Shown piece after piece: positions 1-11,105 of a DNA stretch of 64,000 bases (its first letter is position 1; each line of letters begins with the position of its first letter). The notes under the pieces were generated by a model. That model was not told where the DNA came from and made no database searches. It saw only the letters and a list, made by a program, of their open reading frames with translations. Source of the DNA: Monodelphis domestica. Its lineage: Eukaryota > Chordata > Mammalia > Didelphimorphia > Didelphidae. Location of the stretch: the NCBI RefSeq assembly GCF_027887165.1, contig NC_077232.1, positions 80,923,483 to 80,987,482 of the forward strand, written 5' to 3'. The position numbers were made by a program, and so were the translations under genes.

Positions 1-75
1 AAAGAGATGATTTGCCCATGCTCACATGATTTGTAATAGTAGAACTGAGATCTGAATCCAAACCTCATGACTCTT
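1..75 (-). repeat. MIR remnant, partial at window edge
   Basis: The stretch reads like the reverse complement of the MIR 5' half (gatttgcccatgctcacat, then a degenerate copy of the 'gatttgaacccag' segment). It is short, old and cut by the window edge. Confidence 0.4.
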
Positions 76-111
76 CTATACATGAGCTATATCTTTTCAG
101 ACTACCTAGAG

Positions 112-315
112 CAATGATGATAAACCTTTTATTAGAGACCGAGTACCATATGTGAGCCCCCCCCCCCACCTTATCCCAGACAGGGGAGAGAGAAGCTTTC
201 CCTTTGGGCTGCTGGGCAGAAGGGTGGGAGATGGGAGAAATGTCCTTAGGCATGTATGGAGAGGGGAAGGAGAGCAGCCCCTTTCAGAACACATACCATA
301 GGTTTGCCAACATGG
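112..315. mobile_element. Nonautonomous hAT-like DNA transposon (family 1)
   Basis: The ends form imperfect terminal inverted repeats: CAATGATGATAAACCT on the left, and AGGTTTGCCAACATGG on the right, which reads CCATGTTGGCAAACCT in reverse. The flanking 8-mers (acctagag, atctaggc) agree at 5 of 8 positions, as an old hAT target duplication could. The interior contains a C tract and 'gggctgctgggcagaagg', which recurs in a related element at 55866-56188. There is no coding capacity. It lies in the last intron of FAM193A, so it would be transcribed and spliced out. Confidence 0.55.
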
Positions 316-1069
316 ATCTAGGCAAACATCACAAGCAATCAATAGTCTTTTGTAAACCACTGTTCAGATAGTTCCCTCTATAAAATATTTGTCTTTATCC
401 TAATATAAAAAGTTGCTTTGTTAGATTTGCATCCTAAGACAGGAAGCTAATAAATGTCCTTACCTGTTCATTTAAAAAAAAAAAGCAGAGTAAGCAAAAG
501 GTATTATGTACATAGGAATATGGAATTTCCCCTGAGTAATGGAAACTTTGTAGAGTCCAGAGTTAGAAGATTTCATAGGTCATCTCCTTCATATTCTCTC
601 CATAGCAAGAACAAAAGTGTGGCAATAGGAGACAATGGAGGGAAGGCAACATTTCCGGTTCTTAAGTGTAAAACATCATTATACATAGAAAACTTGTTTT
701 ATACTTCACAGTCAGGTTGTCTTTAAGGTAGCCTTTTTGAATATCAAGGGGATACCTAGATGTTTTTATACATATTTGTTACTGTCTGTACATACATCTT
801 TTTCTTAGTAGGCTTTTTTATGTATTGTAACCTGAAAAGTCTAATTACAATAAATACTTGTTCATTAGTATGAACTAATGGGGACTAAATTGTTGACCTC
901 AACCAATTGTCCTTGCAACTCTGGCTAACATTCTATTTGAGTAGGATTAAATTGGATAATTGTGTTCCACCATCTTCAGGACTCCTTTTAGTGGCAGTGA
1001 TTTGATATTTAGGAGCAGTAGGTAAAATACATATCAGAGAACCTACCTTTAAAATGAAAAACAGGCCAG
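316..1069. other. Intronic stretch without recognised features
   Basis: This is A/T-rich sequence inside the last intron of FAM193A. A 90-codon open frame at 454-726 has no recognisable motif, starts in an A-run and is not flanked by convincing splice sites, so I treat it as chance. An AATAAA near 848 has no evident role. Confidence 0.5.
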
Positions 1070-1265
1070 CTTGAGTAGTATAGTGGAAAGAGCTTTTGTC
1101 TTGGAACCCTTTGACCTAGATTCTCATCCTGGCTTTGGATTGGTTGCTTCATTTCTGTGTCTCAGTTTCCTCATCTCTAAAATTAGGAAAGGGTTGAATC
1201 ATTTCTATACCATAGTTATTTTGAGGAGAGAACTTTATAAACCTTAAAGTGCTATTAAAATGTTA
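1070..1265 (+). repeat. MIR SINE
   Basis: The MIR order is visible: 'agtagtatagtggaaagagc', the region around 'cctggctttggat', then 'ctcagtttcctcatctctaa', ending 'aaagtgctattaaaatgttagc'. An opposite-strand MIR core fragment follows at about 1285-1365 (gatgaggaaactaaggcc). Confidence 0.65.
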
Positions 1266-1314
1266 GCTTTTTTTTTTTTATCTAACTGACTTATTTAACT
1301 GATGAGGAAACTAA

Positions 1315-1563
<249 letters not shown>

Positions 1564-2365
1564 ATGGAGAGAGTCTCAGGAGGAAGCCCTGCAGGAGCCC
1601 AGGAGAACACCCTTGCCCTGCCCTCCTGCTGCAAGTGCTGAGAGTTTCTTGGGTCTGAGCCAGTGCTGCCTTGCCTTGTCCCCAGTGCCGTGTGGGTCTG
1701 CATTGAACCCATCGGTCTGAGAATTCTTGCGGCCTGAGAAATCGCCACTTTCTACCTGAATTTGTTAGCTTGTGTGCTTGTAGTCTGTGAGTGAGGTTTA
1801 TTTGATTGTAGCTGTATGCTGTGGGAATTGGAACAATAGCTTTTTTCCAATTCCTCCTGATTGCCTTGGCCTCAGAGACTATCAACAGCTTCCCAGGCTT
1901 GGGTGGAGGCCAGAACACTCGTTTGCATCATTTGCAGTGGCACCTGCCACACCCACCCACATCTAGCTCTGTTTTTTCATCATCCTGATCCATGATAAAG
2001 GATTGGACCTCTCATCCTCGGCGCTGCTTTCATCTGCTCCGGAATTACTCCCACCACGACTTCATGGAAAGGAGGCTCGTATGGGACAAGCATTTCTTGA
2101 GTTCTCTTTCACAATCTACTGTTTAAGAGTGTACAAGTTACGCTATTTGTGTTTGATTTTTTTCCCCCTGACTTGTAGCCAGCTTGTGTAAGAATACTTG
2201 CAGAACGAGAAAGTTTAAAAAAAGAAGAAAAAAAGGAAAAAAGAACAATACTCACACTATCAAATCTGTTATAGAGTGTATAATTGTATTAACACTGAAG
2301 CCTGACTGGCTACTTTTTTAACATATTGTTAAGTAATATTAAAATCATGTCTTTCTTTTTGAAAG
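1564..2365 (+). other. FAM193A: FAM193A 3' UTR (predicted)
   Basis: This is about 800 bp of repeat-free sequence right after the FAM193A stop codon. It becomes T/A-rich distally and ends with an ATTAAA hexamer. It is unlike the SINE-rich flanks on both sides, as expected of a constrained UTR. The 62-codon and opposite-strand 125- and 129-codon frames here show no family motifs and are rejected. The exact cleavage site is inferred. Confidence 0.6.
2338..2343 (+). terminator. FAM193A: Candidate poly(A) signal ATTAAA for FAM193A
   Basis: ATTAAA occurs in 'aagtaatattaaaatcatg', followed within 30 bp by a T-rich stretch (tctttctttttg). It is the only good hexamer between the stop codon and the first downstream SINE. 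ATTAAA is the commonest variant of AATAAA. Longer isoforms reaching into the SINE pair cannot be excluded. Confidence 0.5.
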
Positions 2366-2454
2366 ATGGAATACATTAGTATGGCAGAAGACTTGTGTCT
2401 TGTCTTGTTCTGCTGGGATTGTTGGGAGGGAGAAGGGGACACAATACAAAATTG

Positions 2455-2585
2455 GCATCAGAGGGTCTAGATTTGAATCCTAATTCTGTTGCTAACTTTG
2501 ACTTCAAATCTTCTTTCCTCTATAGGCCTTACTTTCTTCATCTGTCAAATGAGAGAGTTAAACTCAGAAAAATCTCCTAGGTCCC
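2455..2585 (+). repeat. MIR SINE fragment
   Basis: It contains 'gatttgaatcctaattctg', then 'cttcatctgtcaaatgagag' and 'ctcctaggtccctt', the MIR middle and 3' pattern. It lies immediately before the tail-to-tail SINE pair. Confidence 0.55.
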
Positions 2586-2594
2586 TTACTCCAT

Positions 2595-2745
2595 GGGGGC
2601 TTCTAGGTGACTCAATGAATTGAGAACCAGGTCTAGAGACAGGAGGTCCTGGGTTCAAATTTGACTTCAGACACTTCCTAGCCATATGACCCGTACCACT
2701 CTGCCTTGGAACTGATACTTAGTATTGGTTGTAAGGTAAGGTTCC
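2595..2745 (+). repeat. Marsupial tRNA-derived SINE (family A), + copy of an inverted pair
   Basis: The head is 'gggggcttctaggtgactca', with box B-like 'gggttcaaatttgac', then 'cttcctagcc' and the tail 'gccttggaactgatacttag', ending 'gtaaggtaagg'. It is slightly shortened in the middle relative to other copies. The tail abuts the tail of the next, opposite copy. Confidence 0.85.
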
Positions 2746-2749
2746 TTCT

Positions 2750-2916
2750 GTCATAGAAGCAATACCGTGTTGATCCCAAAGCTCTATAAGGCCTAGGCAA
2801 TGGTGTTAAGTGCCTTGCCCAAATCACACAGCTGAGAAATGTCTGTGGCCAGATTTGAGTCCAGGATCTCTTGTCTCTAGCTGGCTCTCAATCCACTGAG
2901 CCACCCAGCTGCCCCC
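2750..2916 (-). repeat. Marsupial tRNA-derived SINE (family A), - copy of an inverted pair
   Basis: On the + strand it reads in reverse: 'gatcccaaagctctataagg', 'ctaggcaatg', 'cacacagctgagaaatgtct', 'ctcaatccactgagccaccc', 'agctgccccc'. It forms a tail-to-tail inverted pair with the preceding copy. Confidence 0.85.
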
Positions 2917-3724
2917 AGGGTTTAAAAAAATTGCCACAAAAGAGAGCTTACATGTGTCTTCCTTGATCCCAAATGACATAAATAGGAGCATGAGGTAGAA
3001 AATGTAAAATAAATTTCAACTTACCGAAAGGCTTTGTAACCAGTTATCCAAAGGAGAAAAAGATTTCCTCTTGGAGGCAGTAGGCTTCCCACTTCTCCTG
3101 GTCTTTAAGCAAAGGCAGGATGAGGGTTAGATTAGTTGGCCTCTGAGAGCCCTTTCTGTGAAGGTGTCTGAACTATAGAGTTAGGCTAGAAATATATTGA
3201 TTGCAAGAAATGTATTTATTAAACATTTTGCCTAGCTGTCCCTTTCATCAGAAAGGTGGTATACTCAGACTGTTGTAGATTGCTCTTGGCTGCTCAATGC
3301 ATGAGTTTTAACACTGCAATACTTCAAAGCTGTGTTTTTTTGTTGGGGTCAGTGCTCCCTCCAATACATAAAATCACAGCTCCCTAGGAACCAGTGAATA
3401 GTCTTTATTAAAAAATCATCAACCTGCAGCTACATCAGTAGCATAAGTTTGTTTCTAAATGTGCACACCTAGGTCCCCACAGCCTTCTGTAGGTTGCATC
3501 AAGAGACAAATATGGATCTATTTGATAAACTGTTCTGTCAGTTATTAAGATAATGAGACAGAAAGCTGTCGTGACAACCATCTCTCCTAGGCTGTAAAAC
3601 AGTTCTTCAATAAGGGCAACTTTTTCTTAGAGAGTTTATTCTAAAAACTTCTTTGAATTTTCAGTGATATATATATATATATAACAGGACCAAAGTGGGA
3701 AAAAAATAAAAATTATTGTTAGTA
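2917..3724. other. Intergenic sequence without recognised genes
   Basis: Apart from a (TA)8 run near 3667-3683, I recognise no repeat family or coding segment. A stretch near 3340-3450 (gttggggtcagtgctccctc, 'agtctttattaaaa') could be an old unclassified repeat. Confidence 0.4.
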
Positions 3725-4080
3725 GCAAAAAACGATTTCTATAGAGCTTTAAGAATTACAGAGTGCTTTATGCCTGTGAAAAAGTTAATATTCTCACCAT
3801 TTTACAAATGAGAAAACTGAAGTTCAGCGAGGAAAAAGTGACTTACCAATAAGAACACAGGTTAGTAAGATGGGATATAAACCCAGATCACCTGATTCCA
3901 GGTCCAAGGTACTTCCTACAAAACATTTATAGACTATAGTAGCTAGAAGGAATCCTGGACATCATTTAATCCAAAACCATTTTACAGATAAGAAAACAAG
4001 CTCAAATAGGTATAGTGACATGTCACAGGTCATTCAACCAAACTTGAAAGTGGGTTTTCATCTGGGCTTCAAACCTAATT
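3725..4080 (-). repeat. Two MIR-type SINE copies, - strand
   Basis: 3725-3905 has 'attttacaaatgagaaaact', 'gtgacttacc' and 'aaacccagatcacctgattc'. 3940-4080 has 'ctagaaggaatcctggacat', 'cattttacagataagaaaac' and 'gacatgtcacaggtcattca', resembling the MIR3/MIRb form. Both are old and diverged. Confidence 0.6.
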
Positions 4081-5227
4081 CAAACCTCAAGACCAGTGTT
4101 ATAAAAATTAGACAACATTTTACACATACATGTGAAGGGGAATAAAATCACCTTCTCTAACTTGACCACTGACAAAAGACCTAAAATTCTGGTGTTCCTC
4201 TTCTTAAAGACTCAGTAAGAATAGGCCTCACAAAACTGCTATAGCATTACCAAAACAAACAAGAAGCACCCAACAGATTAGTGTCTCTCATTACTCCTCA
4301 TTAGTCTGAATACTCCTCATTAGTACTCTTGTTATTCCCTGTAAGAGGACTAGGGAGCATTTTCACCTATTTATATTATGGATTATTTCACCGAAAGACT
4401 AGCGTTTAAGTGAGCCTGGTTCTAATCTCATAGCTGATACCAATTTTCTGGGTCATTCAGGATGAGTCACTTAAACTTTGGTGTATTCATCCATCAGCTG
4501 AGATTATGTTTGCCTTCTCCCAGTAATATAGAGATAATGTTGAGGCAAATGACCTGGGCTTTGAATTCTAACGAGATAGTATTAAATATTATCCCTTTCC
4601 TCTGTCACAGAAGTTGTAGCTGAAAAGGAACAAGAGAGAGATCTGGAAACCAGAGAAGGGATGGTCACAGTTGCAGAGCCAGATTTAAACCCTGGTTCTT
4701 TGCCTCCAAATGCAATATTCTTTCCAATACATCCATTTACCTGTCCTTAAGTTTTAGCTTATGTAAAATAAGCTACCTCTAATTTGTTGTTATGAAAGTG
4801 AAGTAAATTAGTTGGTTTGTTTTTTTTTTTTTAACTCAAGACTTCTGGTGTCATCAGGAGTATTCAAGTACCATGAAACAATAAACTGAGTTCATAGGAA
4901 AATGAGACTTCTATCCCACTGAAGCACTGATCTTTCTGGAAAGCATCTTAAAGCTCAGAATCCAATTACTCTTTTTTTTTTTTAACGAGGTAAAGTGATT
5001 CCTTCTTCTAACCTGTAACCCATTCGATGTCATTGTGAGATCTTTTGCCTCTTGGGTCCCCCATGACATTCAATCCTCTTAGGATGCAAAATAAAGAAAA
5101 ATCAAAAGTCCTTTATACCTTTTTTGGTGTAGTAGAAAAAACATAAATTTGAGGTCTTGAAACTGAGTTTGATTCCCAGCCCTGTTTGGTTTGGGGCTCA
5201 TTACTTTTCCCTCTCTGGACTTTAATT
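4081..5227. other. Intergenic stretch with faint MIR traces
   Basis: There are weak MIR traces at about 4400-4540 and 4640-4740 (gccagatttaaaccctggtt), and A/T homopolymers near 4820 and 4973. Another MIR-like piece begins near 5115 (gtagtagaaaaaacataaat) and runs into the TG repeat. There is no gene signal. Confidence 0.4.
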
Positions 5228-5258
5228 GTGTGTGTGTGTGTGTGTGTATGTGTTCATA
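5228..5258 (+). repeat. (TG)n microsatellite
   Basis: About 12 TG units are followed by TATGTGTTCATACATG. It sits within a MIR-like fragment whose 'ctctctggactttaattg' end precedes it. Confidence 0.9.
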
Positions 5259-5879
5259 CATGTATATTCACATATATTTTGGCTTGGTTTTTAATATCTT
5301 TTCTAGCTCTGAATCCTACGGTTTTTTATTTTTTATTTTTACTGAAATTTAAGTCATTCTCACTTGCAGCAGTAGATGGTGCTGTGAGCCACACAACTAT
5401 AGCCTCTGTAATTGGAGAGAAGTGGAGTGTTAATTGGCTTTTGTCTGTAGGGTAAATCAACACTATATCAATACCCAAGATTTCTCCACTCCTATCAGGC
5501 AGCTGGAGAGGGTTTCTCAAAGTGGGAAAGCCCTATCCCAGAGGCTCCCTGAACATCCTTAGGTACTGTCTAAGACTTCTACTATCTATGCCTCGGTTTT
5601 GTCATCTGTAAAATGATGGGGTTAGCCCCTATGTGAGGTCCCTTCCAGCCCTAGATCTCTGATCCAAGCCAGTTTCCTTAAAACCCTTCTAAGGAAATTG
5701 TCTCTCACCTTGGACTTCTCAGCCTCCCAGGTAAGTAGCAGATTCACAATCGAACTGATTCCAAATCCAGTCCCCTTTCTGTTAGGTTATGATGGTTCTC
5801 TACTGTTTCCTAGCTCAAGGGTCTTCCCATTGCATGGTTTTAACCTGTGTGGCTAGAGAATGTATGATTTGCTAGATCT
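5259..5879. other. Mostly unique intergenic sequence
   Basis: A short MIR/CR1-tail-like piece lies at about 5580-5665 (cctcggttttgtcatctgta, 'aggtcccttccagccctaga'). The rest is unclassified, with no coding signal. Confidence 0.4.
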
Positions 5880-6920
5880 GGCATGGCTATGTCCACCAGG
5901 TTCCACCCTGCCTTAAATAATGACATGCTTCAGGGTTTGCCCAGAATGGATCCGTGTTTCCTTGAATGTACTCTTTCCTTGGCACACGCTGCCTTCAAAA
6001 CTTTCTACCTTGCAACTTTTAACAAGAAATCGAATATGCCAGATTTGGCCCTTTGGTCCTACTCTCTCAGACATAGGGCATGGAAGGAAATACTATTACT
6101 TAATTAATGACTGTCATTATTACATTTACCATTGAAAAGGAAGTCCTTGCGTTGAATCATTTCATTAGGGGAACAAATGTTAAATAATGTTTTACGGCTT
6201 GCTTTTTAAAGCCGTCTCCCCTCATGGAGATGCCTGTATGTGTCTCATGGAGTATCGGAGCGGAAATTGTGCTGAGCTCAAAGTGACCCTTATTCCAATT
6301 GAACAGGTCCAGGGGGAAACTTGCCCACGGATGAATTGTTGCCGGAGCCAGGCGGCTCCTTATCCGGGGTGGATGAATTATTGGCTGCCTGTTTAGTGAT
6401 TTGGGAACCTGAGATTCTTTTGGAATCCCACTAGGACTCTTTGCTCTAGAGTGGAATTTGAGAGAAGGCAAGACTCTGGGTGGGGAGAGAAGGGAGGCTC
6501 AGCATCATCGTCACATGGGAAGAATCCCCGTGTTGGCGTGAGGAACATTGATTTTGTGGTTAGAGCCATGTTTGGGTGCCAGGTCACTGCCAAGCAAAGT
6601 TCCTGGAGTTTATTCAAGGCCATTTGACTGTCAGACAAGCCCCTTCCTTGACCCTCCAGAACAAAGGCGGTTATACGGTCTAGGTGCCGCTGCAGGTTCC
6701 TAACGTCCCCACGGTGATCCGTCTGATTCTGTTAAACCATTTGTCCCTCGTTTCTCTTCTTTCATTTTCTCTCTCTCCAGCCTCTACTGTTCTGGTTCTT
6801 ATCTCCCTGGTCTCTGCTGTGGCCTTCTCAGGGACATCCTTTGCCTCAATAAACCACACGGGGGTTCCGGAGACCCAGTCCAGCCCCTTAAGCCAATAGC
6901 TTCTGAGTAAAAGGACCTTG
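5880..6920. other. Repeat-poor intergenic block, candidate conserved noncoding DNA
   Basis: This is about 1 kb with no SINE, LINE or MIR match, scattered CpGs (cggagcggaaattg, 'gccggagccaggcggctcct', 'ttatccgggg') and balanced base composition. Several 60-105 codon frames on both strands overlap one another and contain no family motif. The short frames do not look coding, and a regulatory role is only a possibility. Confidence 0.35.
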
Positions 6921-7074
6921 GGAGCCACCACATAATTACTCGTTTCCTAGGATTGCTGTGAGTGGAGCATTGAGTGGAGATAGAAATACTTGTCACACTC
7001 TAAAGCACTAGAGAAAATCAGCGATTAACAAGTATCATCCTCAGAAACGGAGGCAAACCCAAGATTGATTGTCA

Positions 7075-7200
7075 AGGGGCTCATGAGTAGGACTTGAATC
7101 ACTGAGATTATTGTTCCCATTTGACAAAGGAATAAACTGAGGCTTCAAGAGGGACAGTAACTTGCACAATATTATGTTGATGAACACAAGTAACTAGATT
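7075..7200 (-). repeat. MIR fragment
   Basis: It includes 'ttgttcccatttgacaaagg', 'aataaactgaggcttcaaga' and 'agtaacttgcacaatatta', a reverse MIR core. Confidence 0.5.
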
Positions 7201-7324
7201 TCCTGGGGTAGAATTCTCTCAGATATCTGATGCTTTTTATGCGAGCATCACAAGAATTCAGGACAAAAAGGATCCTAGTTCAGAAGCTGAAAGAGAATTC
7301 AAGTGGGTACTATTGTTATCATTT

Positions 7325-7520
7325 CAAGACTCCTTGAGTTCAAATATGGCCTCAAACACTAGCTGTGTGACCCTGGACAAGTCACTTAACCTGTTTGCCT
7401 CCGTTTCCTCTTTTATAAAATGAGGGGAAAGAAATGGCAAAGCACTTCATTATCTCTGCCGAGAAAACCCCAAATAGGGTCACCAAGAGTCGAACATGAC
7501 TGAAATGACTGAATAACCAA
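7325..7520 (+). repeat. Marsupial SINE (family B)
   Basis: The first half is CORE/MIR-like (gagttcaaatatggcctcaa, 'tagctgtgtgaccctggaca', 'agtcacttaa'). The 3' half is diagnostic of family B: 'aaagaaatggcaaagcactt', 'gccgagaaaaccccaaatag' and 'ggtcaccaagagtcg'. The same 3' half recurs at 21178, 26045, 45290 and, reversed, at 16165 and 47870. Confidence 0.75.
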
Positions 7521-7899
7521 AACTCCACATATGAAATGATCAAATGAATTAATATATGTCAAGTGCTTTGCAAACCTTAGAGCTCTATATAAATGACTAT
7601 TTATATGACTATATATTAAAATTTTTAATTAAAAAAAACTATATTAGTCATAGTAGGAGGGGGCTCCATAATACTGCCTTGGGATGATGCTACAGAGTTA
7701 ATCTTGCAGTTGAGTACATCTAGACCCTTTGGAATTTATTTCCACTTGGCCTAGATATCTCTGGTCTGAACTCTCCAGGGCCTTCACCCAAGTTCTTGGG
7801 TGTCTCGATAGAAAATACCATCATTAGCATGCATCTTAAGACCTTGGAAGGTGGGGGTCCCAAATCAGTGAGTAAGTCCCCATTTTATGGCTAGTTTGG

Positions 7900-8725
7900 G
7901 TCTTCCCTGAGATCTGGAATCATCTCCTCCACATCTCCCCGTGCCACCGTTTCATCCCCATTTAGCTCAACTATCTTCCTTACCAGACCCCTTTCTCCTC
8001 TACCTACTCTTTCCATTGCACTCTCTTGAAATACTCCCCTAACATTAGCAAATGCTTTATCTTTTATCTGTAGTTGGAATGACTCCATCTTCAATTCATG
8101 CAAACTTGACTTCCATCAGAAGTTCTATCAAAACACCTCTCTGGGGGTGACAGAGCCTTTTCTCTGCCCACTTTCCTCCCAGACCAGAAGGAAAAGTACC
8201 TGTTCTTCTCTACCCAAAGCATCTTGTCCTCTAACTCCACTCCACTTCCTAACTCATGACATCTGCTGAGAGCACCATCATCCTCCCGTCCAACTGGATG
8301 GCAGAAGTTCCTTCAGATGATTGTCAAGCTTCCTTATGCCCATTTGCTCCCTCACTCCTTGCAGTTGTTCTTCTAGCCCATGGCGACTGAAGCTTCTGTA
8401 GGGTCACTAATAATCTCTTAATCACCGATCCAGCCACCCTTTCTCAGTCCTTATCCTCAACATCTCTGCAGCTTTTGACCCAATTGACCACCTTCTCCTT
8501 TTGAAGTTCTCTTTTCTTCAGAATAACACTACTGGTTTTCCTCTAACCACTTCTCTGGTTCCTTCTCCTCTACAACTCTAATGGGTATTTCCTAAGTGTC
8601 TGTCTTTGTCCTTTCTTCTCTCTCTCCACTCCCTTGTTTGGCATTCCCTCTAGAACTTTCAACCATTTCTGTGTAAATGGAACTCCAAACTATAACACCA
8701 GCCTCTCTTCTGAGCTCCAGGTTCT
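7900..8725 (+). repeat. L2 LINE 3' region
   Basis: It is C/T-rich text typical of L2 in sense orientation: 'gcttttgacccaattgacca', 'ccttctccttttgaagttct', 'aaatggaactccaaactata', 'cctctcttctgagctccagg'. The frames are broken throughout. A MIR-like end (actatttattaaatgcttac) follows to about 8775. Confidence 0.6.
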
Positions 8726-8974
8726 TATGAACTATTTATTAAATGCTTACAAGTGTCAAGCTCTGTCCTAAGTGGTTCTGATCTCAGACTTCTTTAGAGT
8801 TCCGTACTGTGCTGTGCATCATAGGGATACTGATACTGAGGTCATGAAAAGAAAAGAGACTTGCCCCCAGGCAGAAAAAATTAGTGGCCAAGCCTGGACT
8901 ACAACGGGATTAGGGAATGGATCCTCCTGTGTTCTTTAATTCTTTCACTCTTCTGTTAAAATTTGGGGATCGAA

Positions 8975-9205
8975 CTCTATCACCAGAACTGATGTTTTAT
9001 GATCCATGCTGTCAAATTCCTCCCAGCGCTGACATTCTGTGTTCCAGATTCTGTGATCTCTCTAGCTCTGGAATTCTATGTTGTAAGGTCTCTTCCAGGT
9101 TCTGGTATTTTATATTCAGGGCTCTTTGGTCCCTTCCAGCCCTAACATTCTATTCACTCGTTCTGAGGTCTCTTTCAGCTCTAAGATTCTAGGATTCTGT
9201 ACTTC
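8975..9205 (+). repeat. CR1/L3-tail-like array
   Basis: Around five irregular units of about 45 bp carry the theme 'ggtcccttccagccctaaca' and 'attctatg/attctgtg'. CR1/L3 elements end in 'ggtcccttccaactctgaga' plus short attctatg-type repeats, so this looks like an expanded CR1 3' end. A 91-codon frame over it is a by-product of the repetition. Confidence 0.5.
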
Positions 9206-9537
9206 ATTTGATTCTCTATACATTCTCATGAGGTTAGCAGGACAGAGCTGGTGAAGGCTCTTTTTCCACCCCTGGGAACAAGAATTAAAACTGAAACAAT
9301 ATCAAATCCCCTATTTCCAGAAGGGTAGACTGAGGCTCATCAAAGATACTTGACTTGCTTACGGACTCCTAACACATTAGTAGCAAAGCTGAGTTTCTAC
9401 TGACTCCAAAAGGGGAAAAGTCTCACAACTTAAAAAAAATGTTGCAACCAGAAAATTGCCAGAACCGTGTAATTCAGAAGATTTGTGTGGCAATTTGGGA
9501 CATAGAGAAAGGGGAACCAGAGGACAGAAGAAAGGTC

Positions 9538-9556
9538 GGGGGGGGGGGGGGGGGGC
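9538..9556 (+). repeat. Poly(G) run
   Basis: About 18 consecutive G residues follow 'agaaaggtc'. Such runs are hard to sequence, so the length is uncertain. Confidence 0.85.
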
Positions 9557-9911
9557 TGACAGGACAGCTGCGACAAGACTAGCTTTAGACTTAGCTTCAA
9601 CACAAGTCATTTCTTCCTAATGCTCAAATCTGACTTTACTTCTTCCCCGCTCGGTGAGTCCAAACTCTGCTTGGTATCCTCTGAGTACTACTGGAATGAC
9701 CCTGAGCAGTTCCTTCCACTCAGCCTCATTTCCTTCCTTTATAAAATGAAAGAATTGGACTAGCTGATCTCAAAGATTCTCTTCCATTTACTCCAGCATC
9801 TCTTCCCAGGTATTTGTCATGTCACTCCTTTCCAAGCATACCTCAGCCAAAGTGGCTCATGCAAGAGGACAAGAACCATAATCTCCCCAAAAGAGCTTTC
9901 CTATGAAAACT

Positions 9912-10112
9912 CGGGTGAAGAGGCTGCTAGGTCAGTGTATAGAGAGGCAGGTCTGGAGATAGAGAAGAGGTCCTTGCTTCACATCTGACCTCAGATGCTT
10001 CTGAGCTATGTAATCCTGGGCAAGTCATTTTACCCCACTTGCAAAGCCCTTACTGATCTTCTGCCTTGGAACTGATACTTAGTATTGATGCCAAGAAAGA
10101 AGGTGAGAGTTT
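9912..10112 (+). repeat. Marsupial tRNA-derived SINE (family A)
   Basis: It has 'gctgctaggtcagtgtatag', 'acatctgacctcagatgctt', 'cctgggcaagtcattttacc' and the tail 'gccttggaactgatacttag', 'aagaaagaaggtgagagttt'. Confidence 0.8.
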
Positions 10113-10654
10113 AGAGGGAAAAAAATCACATGAACTAGGAACCCCCCCCCCCCAGGTCCACCTTCTCTCCTTTCCCAACCTTCTGCAGCAAAGGCTGTTA
10201 TTGGGCAACTTGGGTGATTGCTGCCATCGTGGGACTGACCTCTCTAAAGCCACAGGCTGCTCTGTGTATGATGGGGTCCCCTGTCCCCACAGCCACGTGG
10301 CTATTGTTTGTCCTTAAACTGCACAGGCTGCCCCTTTCCCCAAAGGAATTGGAATCATCCAGCAGAGAGTCTAGGGTTCAATGACTTGCTGGACCAGAAA
10401 CTCCTTACAAGTGAGGATCCCGTTATCCCTGCCTCAACGTTTCATCAGTATGTTTTCCTCATCTTTTCTCTCTTGGCTCCAATCCTAACTCTTCTGACCT
10501 CCACAATTGCAACCTTCACACTGTGGAAGTTTACTCTCCTCTGCCCTTGGAGCCCTTCCTTTAATTATTGGTTGGTTCTTCCTTTTTAATTTGTATCTTC
10601 TGCATAGTTAGTGCAAATGTTAGCTGCCCCTCTCACAGTGGAGCTTAGCATAGG
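10113..10654. other. Intergenic sequence without recognised genes
   Basis: A C13 tract lies near 10142. Overlapping open frames of 67-93 codons show no motif. A possible L2-like end occurs around 10430-10600, but I could not confirm it. Confidence 0.35.
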
Positions 10655-10667
10655 AGTAGATTCGTAG

Positions 10668-10845
10668 TGGGATTCAGGGAAGGAAGGAGGGAGGGAGGAG
10701 AGAATGGAAGAAGGGGCAAGAAGGAAGAGAAAGGAAGAGAGGGAAGGAATGAGGGAAGGGAGGGAGGAAGGAGGAAGAGAGAGGAGGAAGGTAGGAAATT
10801 AGAGGAAGGAGGGAAGAAGGAAGGGGGAAAAAAGGAAAGATACAG
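10668..10845 (+). repeat. Purine tract, degenerate (GGAA/GGGA)n
   Basis: Almost every base is A or G (gaaggaaggagggagggagg). Such polypurine tracts can adopt triplex or altered DNA structures. The 84-codon R/E/G-rich frame is an artefact of the composition. Confidence 0.9.
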
Positions 10846-10999
10846 TCTAGATGATTTGGGTTCAAGACATTTTGACTTTCCTTTGGTTAGTTATAAGGAA
10901 GTTGTCTGTCTCAAACCCTAGTGGCAAACCCTTCTGTGACTGACCCATCCTCTTCTTTCCCTGCAGACAGGCATCCTAGCACTTTAGAGTCTGCTCTAA

Positions 11000-11105
11000 G
11001 GTAGCCCTGACATCTTATGTTCTATGTTCTAAGGTCCCTTCCAGAAATATTTCTTATTCTCAATTATCTTTCGATTTGAAACTTCTAGCTCTGACCCTAC
11101 GTGGT
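11000..11105 (+). repeat. CR1/L3-tail-like fragment
   Basis: It has 'cttatgttctatgttctaag', 'gtcccttccaga' and 'cttctagctctgacccta', the same theme as 8975-9205. Confidence 0.4.

Noticed and set aside
454-726. 90-codon + strand frame upstream of the FAM193A last exon
   Set aside because: No similarity to the FAM193 family, no acceptor or donor at suitable places, and it begins next to an A-run.
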